A DNA stretch of 64,000 bases, from assembly GCA_029851415.1 (NCBI GenBank), contig CM056741.1, positions 90,121,282-90,185,281 of the forward strand, written 5' to 3'. Position numbers and translations under genes: made by a program. This stretch comes from Eretmocerus hayati (lineage: Eukaryota > Arthropoda > Insecta > Hymenoptera > Aphelinidae). A model generated the notes under the pieces. It searched no databases. It saw nothing but the letters and a program-made list of their open reading frames with translations, and was not told the origin of the DNA. Shown here piece after piece: positions 19,810 to 30,890 of this stretch. Each line of letters opens with the position of its first letter. Within the stretch, counting starts at the first letter, position 1.

Positions 19810-22800
19810 TTGTATTCTAAATCTACCGCACCGTGCGAGCAGCCTTCCGAGAATAGCGAGCGCGATAAGAGCGAGCGAGACAAGGCAGTGGCCGCGCGCG
19901 TTGAAACGCTGATGAAACTTGTCGATGTCGAGGGTTGTAATGAGGAAGAGATCGAACACGTCCGAAAATTACTCAGTATTGACCCATGGCGATTTGGGCT
20001 AGACGGAGAGCCCTTACCAGCAGCAAAAGTAAATGTTCATAAAATTGTACTGAGATCCGGGAAACCGTACAAAGCAAAAGGATACCGGTTACCCCAAGCC
20101 CTACGAGGCCCTATGGTAGAAGAAGTCAAAAAATTACGCCATTTAGGCGTACTTCGGCCCTCCCGGTCACCGTGGTGTTCGAATTGTTTTCTCATACCCG
20201 AATCCCCAGTCAAAGATGGAACAAAGCGATATCGGTTTGTTAGCGATTTTCGCCAACTCAATGAAGACACGGTCGGCACGTGTCAGCCTTTATCTTACAC
20301 GACTGACATCATCGATCAACTATCTTCCGCGCGGTATGTTACAGTAGTAGATTTACTCAATGGATTTTTTCAAATAAAAATGTCTGAAGAATCAGCAAAA
20401 TACAGTGCAATAAGCACTCCACTAGGACAAATGGAATATGCTCGGTTAGCTCAAGGGATGGCGGGTAGTCCAGACACGTTCAATGAAGCCATTTTTCTTG
20501 CGTTCGCCGGATTAACGCCGGAAGAAATAGCCTGGTACTGTGACGATATTTATATTTGGGCCCAAACACTTCAGGAACATGAAGAAAAATTTCGGAAATT
20601 CATGGCCTGTGTCATCGAGGCGAACTTCACAATATCACCGAAGAAATGCCAATTTCTGAAACGCGAGGCCAAAGTTTTGGGCCATATTGTAGGAAACGGG
20701 ATTATCAAACCCGACCCGAAAAAAGTAGAAGCAGTAAGTCAATATCCGCGTCCTACCAACGTGCGAAAAGTTCGACAATTTCTCGGGCTCACAAATTATT
20801 ACAGACGGTTTATAAAAAATTACGCGAAAATCGCGAAACCCTTGACCGAGCTGTTGAAGAAAGACCAGCGTTTTAAGTGGGGCCCAGAAGAACAGAACGC
20901 GTTCGAAAACTTACGAGACTCATTGTGTAGTGAAAATGTACTCACGACCCCAGAATTAAATGGGAATGACCAGTATATTGTATTCGCGGATGCGTCCGAC
21001 TATTCAGTGGGATCAGTTCTCGCCATTGGCAATGTCAATAAGAATCGACCGGTTGCATATGCATCAAAAGTTCTAAAAGGGGCTCAGCTGGCTTGGTCAA
21101 CTTATGATAAAGAAATGGAAGCGATAGTTCACGCGTGCCAATCATACCGCCCGTATCTCTACGGTCGTAAGTTTACGGTGGTAACCGACCACGAACCGCT
21201 GCGCCATTTCCACAAGTCTCAAAAAGTAGACCTGAGATTTAATCGGCAAAAAGCTCAGTTACGTGGTTACAATTTTGATTTGATTTATAGAGAAGGGAGA
21301 CTAAACGATGCAGCGGACGCATTATCTCGGAATCCGATTATCAGAGAAGGCGAAATAAATCCCGAGCTCCCACGTAATGAGCTGTATATGCTAGGCGAAA
21401 AACAAGAAAAAGAAAATCCATCTTGTTATGCCGATTGTTCGCCAGGCCGCGTGTTCAAACTACGCGCGCAGCACAAGCCAGGGGCGGAAAAGACAAAAAT
21501 CTCTGAAACTGAATCGTCGGATGTAGATGCTCAGCCCGCGAAGAAAAAACACCCGGAAAGTCAAACTGAGCGCGAGTCCGACGAACAGCCGGCTCAAAAT
21601 CGTGAAAACCGGAAAAGACCGCGGAAAGTTTACCAAAAAACGCGTTCGTCTCAACGTTTGAGGAACCGTTATCCGCCGCTCGAAGTTCAGGCGGTAACCC
21701 AACGAAGTAAAACAGCTGATGCGTCGCAATTACTCGAGTCTGAACCAGCTCAGAGAAGCAGACGGGCAAGAAACTTCGAGAACAGTGAGATCATTCAAGA
21801 AATGCACGATAGCACAATCGAAAAATCTCAAAAAGTTGACCAAATCAAGGAGGTACTGTCGGATTCACCCCTCGAGGAATTAATTATACCCTCCATCTCA
21901 AAAGCCGAATTCATGCCAGAAGTGCTACCGAGCACTCAAGATCACAATTATTCGAATCAATTAGAGTCAGTAGAGCAGGACTCAAAAATCGGAAAAGCAC
22001 AGCCTAAAATCAAAAGTATTGAAATTCACAATAAGAAGTTATCAGAACCACAATATGAAGAACCTATTCCGAACCAAGAAAATTTTTCGAAAATGCAGGC
22101 AGAAAACCCGGCAGTTCTCATCGAACCGATCAGCGGATATTTCGTAGATTATCGCGTACGCGACACAGATGGTATTTTAATCGCGCAGGGCAACGGAGGC
22201 CCTTTATTCATAAATGCAGCGACGACACAGTCAAATGAGTGCGACCCAGGAGATATCTGCGAAAAAGATATCGCGCAGCAAAGCGAGCTACAACGCGATA
22301 AATCGCATTCCAACGAGTGTGAAGGTGATATAGCGCAGAGCGAAACCTCGAATCAGCGGCCAGCATGCGAGCTGCCGACGGACGAGCTAGCGCTAGATAT
22401 AGGCCCAACGCCTCCACCCTTGCGCGAAAAATCATCAAACGAGATACAGACGGGCAACCTTTCGCCTTGTAGCACGGTTGTTAATACGGGAGCAGTTGAG
22501 GGTGAAATGAAAATCCAGAAAATTGATAGCCCACAAGAATTTTCCCGAGAATCTGAACTATGTTTGGATGATATATTTAAAAAATTCTTAAATTCAATTC
22601 AATGTGCAGAGCCTCACATTTCACTTCAGAGGAAAATTGATATTCCAAATTTACCGAAAGGTAATTGTTTATTCTGGAGTTTGATCATATGCAGTAGTCT
22701 GAATCTCCACGCTCTTGAATTGCGCGAAATATTGCTCATGGAAAGCCAGTCGTTGCTAGAGGAATGCACTGACGCGGAGGAGACGATAAAAATTCTGTCG

Positions 22801-24834
22801 AGTGAAAATGAATATGGCAACGATGACTGCATATTCCTCTTCTCACGTCTTTATAATAAGAATGTGTGCATTCATTATGTGATAAAAACTGGTGAGACGC
22901 GTTATGTGCAGACTCGAGTAAGCGATAATCAAGATTTTATTCACTTACACTTAGATATGGGGGATAAGCATTTCACACCTCTACTGCGAACCCAAGAATC
23001 CACAATTGCGAGGCGTCGCGAAACTGATGACGAGAATGACGGAATAGACAGAAATGAACCCGATGCGACACGCGAACCCGAGAACCCGCCGAGCATTGAA
23101 AATGACTCTCCGGAGACACCTCAACCTCATCAGCAGATCACATGCATAAAACCAGTCGCAAGAGCTCACACAGCAGCGCTCGATAAGTATCTAGTTGCAC
23201 AAGCTCGACCGCCACGTGAGAAGCCTCCTTGGGCACTTGGCGACGGCGAACAAGCACAACCTCTGCAGAAACTCGTGATTGTTGACGAACACCCGTATAG
23301 ATTCAGAGAGAACGTGGCATTTTTTGCATCCTGCGATGCGTATTTAGACACCGAAGTAATTGAAGCACTGATTGAACGCGATTACATAGACCCAAAAATA
23401 TTCCAAGGAAAGAAATTTTCTATCGGAGACGTCCACGAGTTTCAAAGAGGCATTTTGAGTATTTTCTGCATATTTCTGAAAAATTACATCGGGGAGAAAC
23501 CATTGCAATGCGATATCAAAAAGTCTCTCAAAAATCTGAAAACACATATCTCACGTAAAGAATTGAAAAGCTTTGGGTTAATTCAAGATACCCAAGTGAT
23601 ACCACCAGTAGCGTGGTCTAAAATAATTGAAATTTTTGAGAAAATTTTTGAGGGTGCCCCTGTCAAAGCTGTACTCTTCAAGAATAACATCAAAGTACCA
23701 GCATCAATTGACAGACTCAAATTAATTGCGGAATTTCACGCTTCAATATGCGGAGCCCATCTAGGCATCAACAAGACTTATAATAAACTCGCCGAAATGT
23801 ATTACTGGAAAACAATGCGAGCGGACGTGAAAAGCGTAGTCGAGAGATGTGATGACTGCGCGGAAGATAAATTAATAAGAGTCAAAACACGCTTGCCAAT
23901 GCGCCTCGTTGAAGCAATGGCACGGCCTTTTGATCGCATATCAATCGACTTTTATACGCCACCATGTACATCGAATCGAGGCTATAAATATATTCTCTCG
24001 GTGCAAGATCAGTTGACGAGGTACGTTATTTTAATTCCAACACGGCGTGCAACAGCAGATGAAGTAGCAAAAGGACTGTTGAACAAAGTAATTGCGTACT
24101 TTGGTCCACCTGGGTCGATATTGAGCGACCAGGGAAGACACTTCATGAATAATGTTTTGAATGAGTTCACAGAGGCCTTCGGGATTAAGAAACTTTGCAC
24201 CTCGCCATACTCCCCAATGAGCAATGGCATGATCGAGAGGATGCACGCCACACTCACCGAATTTCTTAAAGCCTTTGCTAAGGATAGGGCGGACTGGGAT
24301 GAGGTGCTGCCATTAGCCCAATATTCCATCAACACCACGGAGAACGCAAGCCCGGGCTACCCACCTCTCACACTCCTCACGGGATGGAAAGCCAGATCAC
24401 CAACAGGCAACAACAGTCGAGAGAACATCGAAACCTACGACGACTTCGTATCTCTGAGCAGGGAGAATCCACAACAACTTCAATCTTTGGCGGCCCTGAA
24501 CCTCAACTACTCTATGTATCGTTCCAAAGTCAAATACGATATGAAAACCAATATACAACACTTTCGTGAGGGCGAGTATGTTTACGAACTGAATTTACCT
24601 ATCAAAAATAAATTGGCTCCACAATATAAGGGGCCATACGAGATCATCAATATTGACTATCATACGAAAAATGTAACTCTTGCCAATAATGCCCTCAGGA
24701 AGGTGGTGCGCATTGACCAGATTAAAAGATGCGCGGATGTAAGAATTGAGGCAGCCGAAGCCAATTTTAGAGCCCAAAATTCCAAGCAATTTTCGGCAGA
24801 AACGCAGAATATGCCCACTCGATTGGGAGAGTAA
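19810..24834 (+). CDS. Pol: RT, RNase H, OTU-like segment, integrase
   Basis: 1674 residues; the ATG is merely the first after the upstream stop, the true chain starting in the protease frame. RT at about 60-300: FVSDFRQLN, VTVVDLLNGFFQ with the motif-A Asp near 181, and YCDDIYIW near 243. RNase H at about 385-510: FADASDYSVGSVLA, VVTDHEPL. A charged, Ser/Gln-rich linker of about 430 residues follows. An OTU-like cysteine-protease segment spans about 945-1062 (KGNCLFWSL with Cys near 954, HFTPLL with His near 1055). Integrase at about 1300-1580: H/H/C/C zinc site, then D (SIDFYT, near 1379), D (SDQG, near 1440), E (MIERMH, near 1476). All catalytic residues of RT, RNase H and integrase are present. 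Confidence 0.93.
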   Translation: MYSKSTAPCEQPSENSERDKSERDKAVAARVETLMKLVDVEGCNEEEIEHVRKLLSIDPWRFGLDGEPLPAAKVNVHKIVLRSGKPYKAKGYRLPQALRGPMVEEVKKLRHLGVLRPSRSPWCSNCFLIPESPVKDGTKRYRFVSDFRQLNEDTVGTCQPLSYTTDIIDQLSSARYVTVVDLLNGFFQIKMSEESAKYSAISTPLGQMEYARLAQGMAGSPDTFNEAIFLAFAGLTPEEIAWYCDDIYIWAQTLQEHEEKFRKFMACVIEANFTISPKKCQFLKREAKVLGHIVGNGIIKPDPKKVEAVSQYPRPTNVRKVRQFLGLTNYYRRFIKNYAKIAKPLTELLKKDQRFKWGPEEQNAFENLRDSLCSENVLTTPELNGNDQYIVFADASDYSVGSVLAIGNVNKNRPVAYASKVLKGAQLAWSTYDKEMEAIVHACQSYRPYLYGRKFTVVTDHEPLRHFHKSQKVDLRFNRQKAQLRGYNFDLIYREGRLNDAADALSRNPIIREGEINPELPRNELYMLGEKQEKENPSCYADCSPGRVFKLRAQHKPGAEKTKISETESSDVDAQPAKKKHPESQTERESDEQPAQNRENRKRPRKVYQKTRSSQRLRNRYPPLEVQAVTQRSKTADASQLLESEPAQRSRRARNFENSEIIQEMHDSTIEKSQKVDQIKEVLSDSPLEELIIPSISKAEFMPEVLPSTQDHNYSNQLESVEQDSKIGKAQPKIKSIEIHNKKLSEPQYEEPIPNQENFSKMQAENPAVLIEPISGYFVDYRVRDTDGILIAQGNGGPLFINAATTQSNECDPGDICEKDIAQQSELQRDKSHSNECEGDIAQSETSNQRPACELPTDELALDIGPTPPPLREKSSNEIQTGNLSPCSTVVNTGAVEGEMKIQKIDSPQEFSRESELCLDDIFKKFLNSIQCAEPHISLQRKIDIPNLPKGNCLFWSLIICSSLNLHALELREILLMESQSLLEECTDAEETIKILSSENEYGNDDCIFLFSRLYNKNVCIHYVIKTGETRYVQTRVSDNQDFIHLHLDMGDKHFTPLLRTQESTIARRRETDDENDGIDRNEPDATREPENPPSIENDSPETPQPHQQITCIKPVARAHTAALDKYLVAQARPPREKPPWALGDGEQAQPLQKLVIVDEHPYRFRENVAFFASCDAYLDTEVIEALIERDYIDPKIFQGKKFSIGDVHEFQRGILSIFCIFLKNYIGEKPLQCDIKKSLKNLKTHISRKELKSFGLIQDTQVIPPVAWSKIIEIFEKIFEGAPVKAVLFKNNIKVPASIDRLKLIAEFHASICGAHLGINKTYNKLAEMYYWKTMRADVKSVVERCDDCAEDKLIRVKTRLPMRLVEAMARPFDRISIDFYTPPCTSNRGYKYILSVQDQLTRYVILIPTRRATADEVAKGLLNKVIAYFGPPGSILSDQGRHFMNNVLNEFTEAFGIKKLCTSPYSPMSNGMIERMHATLTEFLKAFAKDRADWDEVLPLAQYSINTTENASPGYPPLTLLTGWKARSPTGNNSRENIETYDDFVSLSRENPQQLQSLAALNLNYSMYRSKVKYDMKTNIQHFREGEYVYELNLPIKNKLAPQYKGPYEIINIDYHTKNVTLANNALRKVVRIDQIKRCADVRIEAAEANFRAQNSKQFSAETQNMPTRLGE

Positions 24835-25073
24835 TCCATTGTTAGTTCACCAAAGCCACTCTGTTGATAAAGAGAAAGTCCATTGAGTCAAGTTCATACA
24901 TATCCGACGCGACCTCGTCCAGGTCCAGTGAGAAAAAATTTTTCTCCGGCCCAGAGACGAGGCGCGCGTCGTCGCCATAACAAAATTCGGCCTCCTTCTC
25001 TGTACGTATTTTAGGCAAATCTCATACGATTCACTGAGGAATAACAAAATTTTCTAGTGCAAACGGCGATGGG

Positions 25074-27064
25074 CGTTTCAACAAGTTCATCACGATCCTG
25101 AATAATACACCAGGCCTCATGGTCGAGCGCATCGCCCCGCTATCAACCACGAGCACGTCATGGAAGATCATCAATCGGATCGACCTGTCACAATTCGAGG
25201 CAACAGCAGAAAACCTGTTTGGAGCTTGGTCAACGCTCAGCGCGAAGTGCACAGAAGCTGCCTTCACACCGCAGCTGATCTTGGTGGATCGGGAGATCAA
25301 CGAAACGCGCAGCGAGGCAAGACAACGCGGGAGAAGAGAGCATGGATGCCATTTATGGGAAGTGGAATGAAAACAATTTTTGGCACATAAGACGAGGATA
25401 CTGAGCAAGAATTCAGAAATATTATCGAAATTAGAGCTAACGATACGAAAAATGTGGCCCAACTACTTGCAAACCAAACTGAATTGATCGAAACCGAACT
25501 CGGAAAAAGCTCACGTAAAATTTCACAATTACATTCCGAAATCATAAAGTTAGAGAAAAATGCCAATTCCATTGATATGAAATTTATGTGTAACGTCGGC
25601 ATAAATCTATTGCAGGAAAGTGTCAATCAATTCAGATCGGATATGCAAATATTCACTGAAGCGGTGCTTATGGGCGCACAAGGAATGATTCATGCTAAAT
25701 TATTGCCACCAGAATTGATAAGGAATTCAGAAAGCTTGATCAAGAATGCATTGCCGGAAACTAAATTTCCTAGAACAGAAAATGACGAATCTCTTCTAGA
25801 AATCACGAAAATTTCAGAAATCTCGATATTCATGTAATTCAACACTCTTATATATTCAATATCCATTCCACATTTGGACAATGCCAACTATACATTTTTC
25901 AAGGCTTCGCCTCTACCTGTACTACAAAATATCAATAATTCAAGAAAAACTTTCGCTTTCGTATGGCCAAAACGCCGATACTTCGCCATCAATTTTCAAA
26001 CGAATACGTACATGGTAATGCATCACAGTAATGTGAACAACTGCCAAAAACTCCGTGACAGGATGATTTGCTCGAGTCCCGCACCCGTCAGGGAACTTAC
26101 ACCCGTTGTATCGTGCGAAGTAGAACTAGCAATGAATATAACTATAAAATCCCTGACAGAATGTGACTTACGAGTCGCACACATGAAAGAAACCTACTGG
26201 ATGCGCCTGCATGAGGCGAATACATGGGTTTTTTCGACCATCAATGAAGCACGTATATATATTCAATGTCGCGGTAGCGAGCACATTTCGACCCCGATCA
26301 ACGGCACAGGGATTCTACGATTATTACCGGGATGTTTAGCTGTAACTCCAAACACGCGTCTCGTGGCATCAAAAGATATAGAGATCGCTCACACTCTTTC
26401 TATATTCCAGAACACCAAGCTGGATATTGCAAACATCTTTAACATGACAACAGGTGGAATGGACGCCTTTCACCTACAGGAGGCAATGGAAAACGAAATT
26501 CTCGAAGATCATGCAGTTCTGATACCTACGCATTTGGATTCATTGGAAGACGCCCCACGCCTGCACGAGATCATCCTCAAGGCCCGGAATATCGGAAAAT
26601 ATACAACCATCCAAAATGAGTTGAAAAGTCTCCGAAATTACCTACCAACTTTACTAACTTTTGGTTCAGGAGCAACAATTTTGATAGTCTTCATTTTGAA
26701 ATTTATGGGAAAATTTGTGAATCCATTCACAATGGGACTTGAACTCATTCAAAATTTCACTGGCCTAGGAAACCACCGAAACAGGAGCGAAATGGAGGCT
26801 GAACGAGACGAACAACACTCAATCCCGCTACGAGCCATTCGCACTATAGGTGAGATAGTCACCAACCCATCAATCCATGGACACCACTCCCAGGAGGGGG
26901 CACACCACTTGCGCCAACGAGAGGACACCCGTGGGCCAAGAGCGCTTACCATACGCCGCCCCCTATCACAAGGGCACGAGACACCCAACAGCGAATGGTG
27001 CATTGTATACGTGCCGTCGGATCGAGACGAACAACGGGCAGACTCGCGCGAGCGAAGAAACTAG
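25074..27064 (+). pseudogene. Envelope-like gene, broken
   Basis: Homology is by layout to insect errantivirus Env. A surface-subunit part lies at about 25074-25330. A basic REKR cleavage-type site near 25340 follows in another frame, then a hydrophobic fusion-peptide-like stretch ending IFGT. A long helical region and a conserved-Cys region come next, then a transmembrane segment (about 26641-26710, LPTLLTFGSGATILIVF) and a cytoplasmic tail of roughly 115 residues. Lesions are a frame change between about 25300 and 25340, TAA at 25388-25390 and TAA at 25835-25837. The last 396 codons are open. Errantivirus env is normally made from a spliced RNA, so the start is uncertain. Confidence 0.72.
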
Positions 27065-30046
27065 AAGAAAATTCATGCATAACTCACCAAGTATCTCCCA
27101 GACCACCAGTAGAAGAACCCATAAAGTAGCACCATCACCGAAGATCGTCAGCATCGGCGTCGAATTTTGGATAAGTGAGATCTTTTGTTCTTAAATATTA
27201 ATGTAAATCTGGAAGTTGAGGCCAGACACTCATCACTTACACTCCACAGCATACTCTTACACAACACTGAGACTCACACACATGTCACTTCCTTTTGTCA
27301 CACGTGGAAAAAGCGAGGTTGCGTTCTGCGACTGCGATCCAGCCGTCGTATAAAATACACACGGTGTGGACCGCAGGCCCAGACCGCACAGCCAAGCTCC
27401 GACGGATCCGCAACAAACGTGTCGGAGAGATATCAAGCCAAATATGACCATGCTACAGCGGGCGGCACAGCAACAACAGATACACAAACACACTGTCACT
27501 TTGTTTCCTTGCCCCAAAATCTTCTGAACAACACACACAAATCACCAATGGCACACTTGATCAACGTATGTTTCCGAAAAAAAAACCCGCAAGATGATCG
27601 ATCAAAGAAAAACCGAATACCATAGAGCAAGGTGACAGAGACCTGCTCAAAAAGGCAGCCAGATTGGCACTGGCGAGTAACGTCGACGACGATACTCGAC
27701 ATCCAGAGCCGAGATCGAGCAGCCTCACAGGCAGCTCCACATACTTCATCCAGAAGTATAAACATCTTACCTTCTTATCGGCCCACAGCGGAAACGAAGT
27801 CTACAAACTGGCAACGCACAGTCACGACTTCATACAGTCTAACCATCATGATCAATTTACGACCAATCGGTGGAATCATAATTTTTTTTTCATCTCGAAT
27901 TCTCAAAATTTATCTATGAGATACATGAAACAACATCCTCATAGTCTGTAGATGCACCCTTCAAAATTTCAGCTCAATCAGGCGTTTAGATCCGGAGCTG
28001 CAACGTAGACCGCAGCACGCCAAAATTACGGTAACAAAAACCACTTTTCACTGATCAACACCTAAAATACACCAACCAGCGCCAAAAATCAACACTACAC
28101 TGAACAGAACACCTTCACTAGACCCCCAAGGACTCACAGAAACATTTTCAGAATCAATTCAAACCCCACACCTAGCACAGTGTCAAATAACGGCCAAAAA
28201 TTTGAGTAAAATCCAAGAAAAAGTCAACTCCAGAATTTATAAAAATAGAAGTGAAAAATGTAGAGATTGAGTTGTATAACGATCATACAGTATAGATTTC
28301 ATCTGAAAGTAACTATTCCCATCATTTTCATTGCCAAAAAGAGAGTTAGAGTAACAAAAATCTCAGTTTGAGAAGTTACTATTTTCTGTAGTAAATTAGA
28401 CCAAAAATGCGTACTTTGACCCATCAAATGGTTAGTGCGCCACGAATATCGAGCAAATGACCCTTGTAAACTATTTTTAGTATCTCAAATCTATATAGTT
28501 AAGTGTTCCAATAGTTATAAACATCATTAGGAACACCAGGAACGCAATTTAAGCAATAGAAAGGAAAAAAGGCAACTTTCCAATACAGAAAACGATCGTA
28601 TGCAGGACCTCAAATTTTCCATATCAGAAGTCAAAATTTTATTAAGTAGTTAAGAAAGACGGGTAGTTTAGGAATAGATCCTGAACAACAACTAATGACA
28701 GGAATCCAGAATTCAAGAGAAAATTTTTGAGATCAAAATTTTACGCAACCCAAATTTGACCCAAAAAGTCTACCGTCAGCACGGAAACGAGTGCGTTTTC
28801 ACCTATAAATCGAACAATTTTGATCATATCAACATGAAAATCAGTAGAAATCCGCATTGTAATGTAGACTTTTAGAATCAAAAACGACCGACACTCCGAA
28901 AATTTTCAGGCCACCATAGTAGAGTAACGATCCATGTGAACTACAGTTTTCCACGCGTGAATGCAAGCGCATAGAAAAAGACCATAACTCGGTCAATTTT
29001 CATTCGATTTCGACGTTAAAAAGCTTAAATTACAGGTCTTTTGATGAACTATCTGACAATCCAATCAAAAACATTCAGAAGAACCAAAATTTCGAAAATT
29101 ACCATAGTTCAAAGTTTACAATTTTACCCTCCGAAAGAACTATCTGACACATGCTTCGAATCAAAATTCCATACAATAGACTTTTAAAAACACTGTAATA
29201 GGTAGAAACAAAATTGAGATTTGGAATGCTCATTTAACTCGAGATGAAAAAAAAAAGTATCTCTCGTAGCGGATGGAAATGATCCACAGCTGCAAGCGAT
29301 ATAAATTCTTCGGTACTATGAACGGACTATAGCTATATATAGGTCACCCATTGTATAGCGAACAATGGGAGAGAAACGGCAAGAGAGGTCGATAAATTGG
29401 CCCCTTTTTAAACGCAATTGCGTGGATTTTGAATTTGACAAATGTCACTTTGTTGTAACAAAATACCCTAAAGACAATATTATTACTGTTCATAATTATA
29501 ACATTATTGATTATTAACAACATTCAGAAAAATTGTTCATATAAAATGAACCATTTTGAGGAAAAACTTAATCCAATTGAGGTAAAGATCCTCATATTAT
29601 AATTGTAGAATTAAGGTATAATAATTATAAACAATTCATCTGTTAATAATTTTTGAAAATTTGTGTCAAACATTTTTCTTCCTTGGGAATTTTGGAAATG
29701 TACACCAAATATTCTTATACATTTATAATTCATACTGTGAGAAATTTATCGTCAAAGAACTAGAAATAAGGAAATCAAAATACTTAAGGAAAGAAAAAAC
29801 GATTATACGAGAGAGAGAGATCGCGAAGAGGAATTGTTATCGCGACACACACACAGACAAAAACACTCTCGCTCTACCAAGATTATCACACACACTTATA
29901 CTAGCACGCGCTCATTCGTATGAGCGCTATTACACATATAATTCAACACATATGATCTGAAGGCCATTCAAGAGGCCACAGCTGATATGCACAATTTTAT
30001 ATAGGTCACCGCATCGGGACGATGCGGAGCTCCGGCCAGAGACGCA
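27065..30046 (+). other. 3-kb gene-free tail of the 14.7-kb element
   Basis: Between env and the 3' LTR. Frames near 27185-27951 are under 150 codons, overlap on both strands and match nothing I know. From 27950 to 29650 the sequence is AT-rich with repeated GAAAATTT/AAATTTTC-type words and no frame of note. It is far longer than usual for Gypsy elements and may hold captured or decayed sequence. Confidence 0.6.
30009..30027 (+). repeat. Hairpin just before the 3' LTR
   Basis: CCGCATCG-GGA-CGATGCGG is a perfect 8-bp stem with a 3-base loop, 20 bases upstream of the LTR start, where a polypurine tract is expected. I see no strong polypurine tract between it and the LTR (only CCAGAGACG). Confidence 0.7.
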
Positions 30047-30379
30047 TGTGACGGGGTGAGTCTCGGGCCCTCCACCCGCGCCTCATCCCGTCCCATGACG
30101 GTTCACCGGCGACGGCTCCGCGAGCCACGCAACGCCCGTGCGCCGCTCGCTGTCCGTCGCAGGTGCACCGTCAGCGGTTCTGACGGCGCTCCGCGCCTTC
30201 CCCCAGGTACTACTTCGCGGTGCGACCCATCGTCGCGGACGACGGACCGCACAGCGGGCAGACCGCTCCGACCAACCTTTCAGTCCACACACTCTCTCTC
30301 GAGTCTCTTGTTTTACATTAAAGTCACTCTAAAACTATTCTCGCTCGTGTTCTTTCCGGAATCTCCTGCCCACGCAACA
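30047..30379 (+). repeat. 3' LTR, 333 bp
   Basis: Same length and ends as the 5' LTR, with about five single-base differences noted by eye. It is followed by the CTAT target duplicate (30380-30383) and the resumed R1-type copy A. Confidence 0.93.
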
Positions 30380-30383
30380 CTAT

Positions 30384-30890
30384 GAGTCCCGCGTCGTCCG
30401 CGAAAGCCACAATTATCACTCCTTCTGGCAGTTCGATAGACAGTAAGCTGTCGTACTGGGTTTTCCAGTTGAACGGACCGGAAACCGATCCCTGTCCGAT
30501 TGTGGCGGACAGTACCCGAATCTCTTGTCCCTCGTCGGTGTCGTACACGAGGGTCCAGATCCGCAGGTAGTCACTCGTGATGGCTAGTAGATAGGGGGGC
30601 ACTTTACCTTCCTGGGATTCGGAGACACGTTCCCAGCTCGCGCAGTTGAATGCGTTCTTGATGTTCAACGCAATAATGACGCAGGAGCCTCCTCTTCCCT
30701 GATATGGGTTCCCTACCGCCGATTGTACCCGCTCTCGCACAGTTTCGATAGCATGTACCGTGTCGCGACCTTTCCGGAACCCAAACTGCATCGGTTATAG
30801 CCCGCCGCAGTCCTCGTAGGCTTCCTCCTCCCTGTTGAGCACCATCCTCTCGTACATTTTCCCGATGTTGTCAAGCATGCTGAGGAGGCG
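30384..30890 (-). pseudogene. R1-clade ORF2 reverse transcriptase, N-terminal part (copy A)
   Basis: RT motifs FGFRKGRDTVHAIE, ALNIKNAFNCASW, IGQGSVSGPFNW and the catalytic FADDAGLIV are visible on the minus strand. The motif-A Asp, which copy B retains (ALDIKNAF), is Asn here, which should abolish polymerisation. The frame ends at the CTAT junction just after FADDAGLIV. The remaining RT is at 15701-14619. Confidence 0.9.

Larger units (their letters stand above)
15702..30379 (+). mobile_element. 14.7-kb Gypsy/errantivirus-like LTR element with OTU-like domain and env remnant
   Basis: Bounded by two 333-bp LTRs (15702-16034 and 30047-30379) and CTAT target duplications. Gene order on the plus strand is gag, protease, RT, RNase H, long linker with OTU-like segment, integrase, then env. 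At 14.7 kb it is about twice the usual Gypsy length. The excess comes from the 600-residue pol linker, a 1.5-kb pre-gag/gag region and a 3-kb gene-free tail. By eye about five substitutions separate the LTRs, so the insertion is not brand-new. Gag, the protease-RT junction and env carry stops or frame changes, while RT through integrase is one open frame. Confidence 0.93.

Noticed and set aside
27185..27951. Possible accessory gene after env (frames of 95-146 codons)
   Set aside because: Both strands are open, starts are arbitrary and there is no recognisable domain.
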